A stretch of DNA of 64,000 bases from Paraburkholderia sp. Ac-20340 (GTDB taxonomy: Bacteria > Pseudomonadota > Gammaproteobacteria > Burkholderiales > Burkholderiaceae), in NCBI RefSeq assembly GCF_017104965.1, contig NZ_JAAGPR010000008.1:124001-188000 (forward strand), written 5' to 3'. Under the pieces are notes generated by a model. The model did no database searches. It was not told where the DNA came from and saw only the letters and a program-made list of their open reading frames with translations. The number at the start of each line of letters is the position of its first letter. Position 1 is the stretch's first letter. This document shows, one piece after another, positions 63,752 through 64,000 of this stretch. Made by a program: the position numbers and the translations under genes.

Positions 63752-64000
63752 ATGAACGCCGCCCCGTCCGCCGCACCCGACACCCTCGATTTCGCCGATG
63801 ATGACGCGCGCTGGACCGCCATCGCCGGGCGCGACGCCCGCGCCGACGGCCAGTTCTTCTACGGCGTGCGCACGACCGGCGTGTTCTGCCGCCCGTCCTG
63901 CGCCTCGCGCCTGCCTCGGCGCGAAAACGTCGACTTTTTCGCCGATGCCGATACCGCACGCGCCGCCGGTTATCGCGAATGCAAGCGCTGCCGTCCGGGC
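63752..64000 (+). CDS. Ada-type methyl-phosphotriester transferase/AraC-like regulator (3' end outside the window)
   Basis: The visible 83 residues form the Ada N-terminal zinc domain: DDDARWTAIAGRDARADGQF then zinc ligands Cys46, Cys50, Cys77 and Cys80 (FCRPSC and CKRC), where the first Cys accepts methyl groups from phosphotriesters. The rest (AraC-like HTH plus either an O6-alkylguanine transferase or an AlkA glycosylase domain) is beyond base 64000, so the exact class is open. A GGGAGTC ribosome-binding site precedes the ATG at 63752. Confidence 0.88.
   Translation, partial: MNAAPSAAPDTLDFADDDARWTAIAGRDARADGQFFYGVRTTGVFCRPSCASRLPRRENVDFFADADTARAAGYRECKRCRPG

Overview
The window is typical core chromosome of a high-GC betaproteobacterium of the order Burkholderiales. 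Gene content and order (gatCA, mreBCD-mrdA-rodA, the que genes, a PlrSR/NtrYX-type two-component system beside rsmB, and dnaA-dnaN-gyrB divergent from rpmH-rnpA-yidD-yidC-mnmE) fit the main chromosome of a Burkholderiaceae member such as Paraburkholderia, Caballeronia or a close relative. The genus is inferred from gene content only. No prophage, insertion sequence, CRISPR array or rRNA operon was seen.

Layout. 1-8.6 kb: the start of gatA, then gatC, divergent from the rod-shape operon mreB-mreC-mreD-mrdA-rodA. 8.6-12.8 kb: a Sel1-repeat protein, an HpcH/HpaI aldolase, queD-queE-queC (7-deazaguanine/queuosine precursor) and tRNA-Phe. 12.9-21.6 kb: a long leftward cluster def-fmt-rhtB-htpX-rsmB-DUF4390-sensor kinase-response regulator. 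21.9-26.6 kb: dprA, a thioredoxin-fold protein and topoisomerase III. 26.6-37.4 kb: mixed metabolism (LysR regulator, GTP-type PEP carboxykinase, 2-hydroxyacid dehydrogenase, patatin-like protein, PaaI thioesterase, tRNA-Lys, aldehyde dehydrogenase with its DUF779 partner, GyrI-like protein).

The most distinctive part is 37.4-43.4 kb. A run of DnaA boxes beside an AT-rich stretch looks like a replication origin. Next comes a divergent RNA-repair locus: rtcR (sigma-54 activator with a CARF sensor) faces a well-formed -24/-12 promoter. That promoter drives a roughly 500-nt structured leader with tRNA-like folds and GNRA-capped hairpins, then a slipin, the RNA ligase rtcB and a PF10127/RlaP-type nucleotidyltransferase. 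The last gene is frameshifted by a perfect 22-bp tandem duplication. A tRNA-like RNA inside a tRNA-repair operon that is probably switched on by broken tRNA is the best candidate here for a little-described system.

43.4-54.6 kb is the replication/ribosome/membrane-insertion core (gyrB, dnaN, dnaA, rpmH, rnpA, yidD, yidC, a repressor-like regulator, mnmE). The last codons of mnmE closely resemble the attachment site used by SGI1-type islands. A more AT-rich islet follows (54.6-57.7 kb) with a DUF4062 protein and a two-gene DUF1828/DUF1829 module. 57.7-64 kb holds small envelope proteins, a Do-like serine protease without a signal peptide, two tiny membrane proteins, a LysE-type exporter, yaeQ, a VOC protein, a probable small RNA with two anti-Shine-Dalgarno motifs, and the start of an Ada-type gene that runs off the window.
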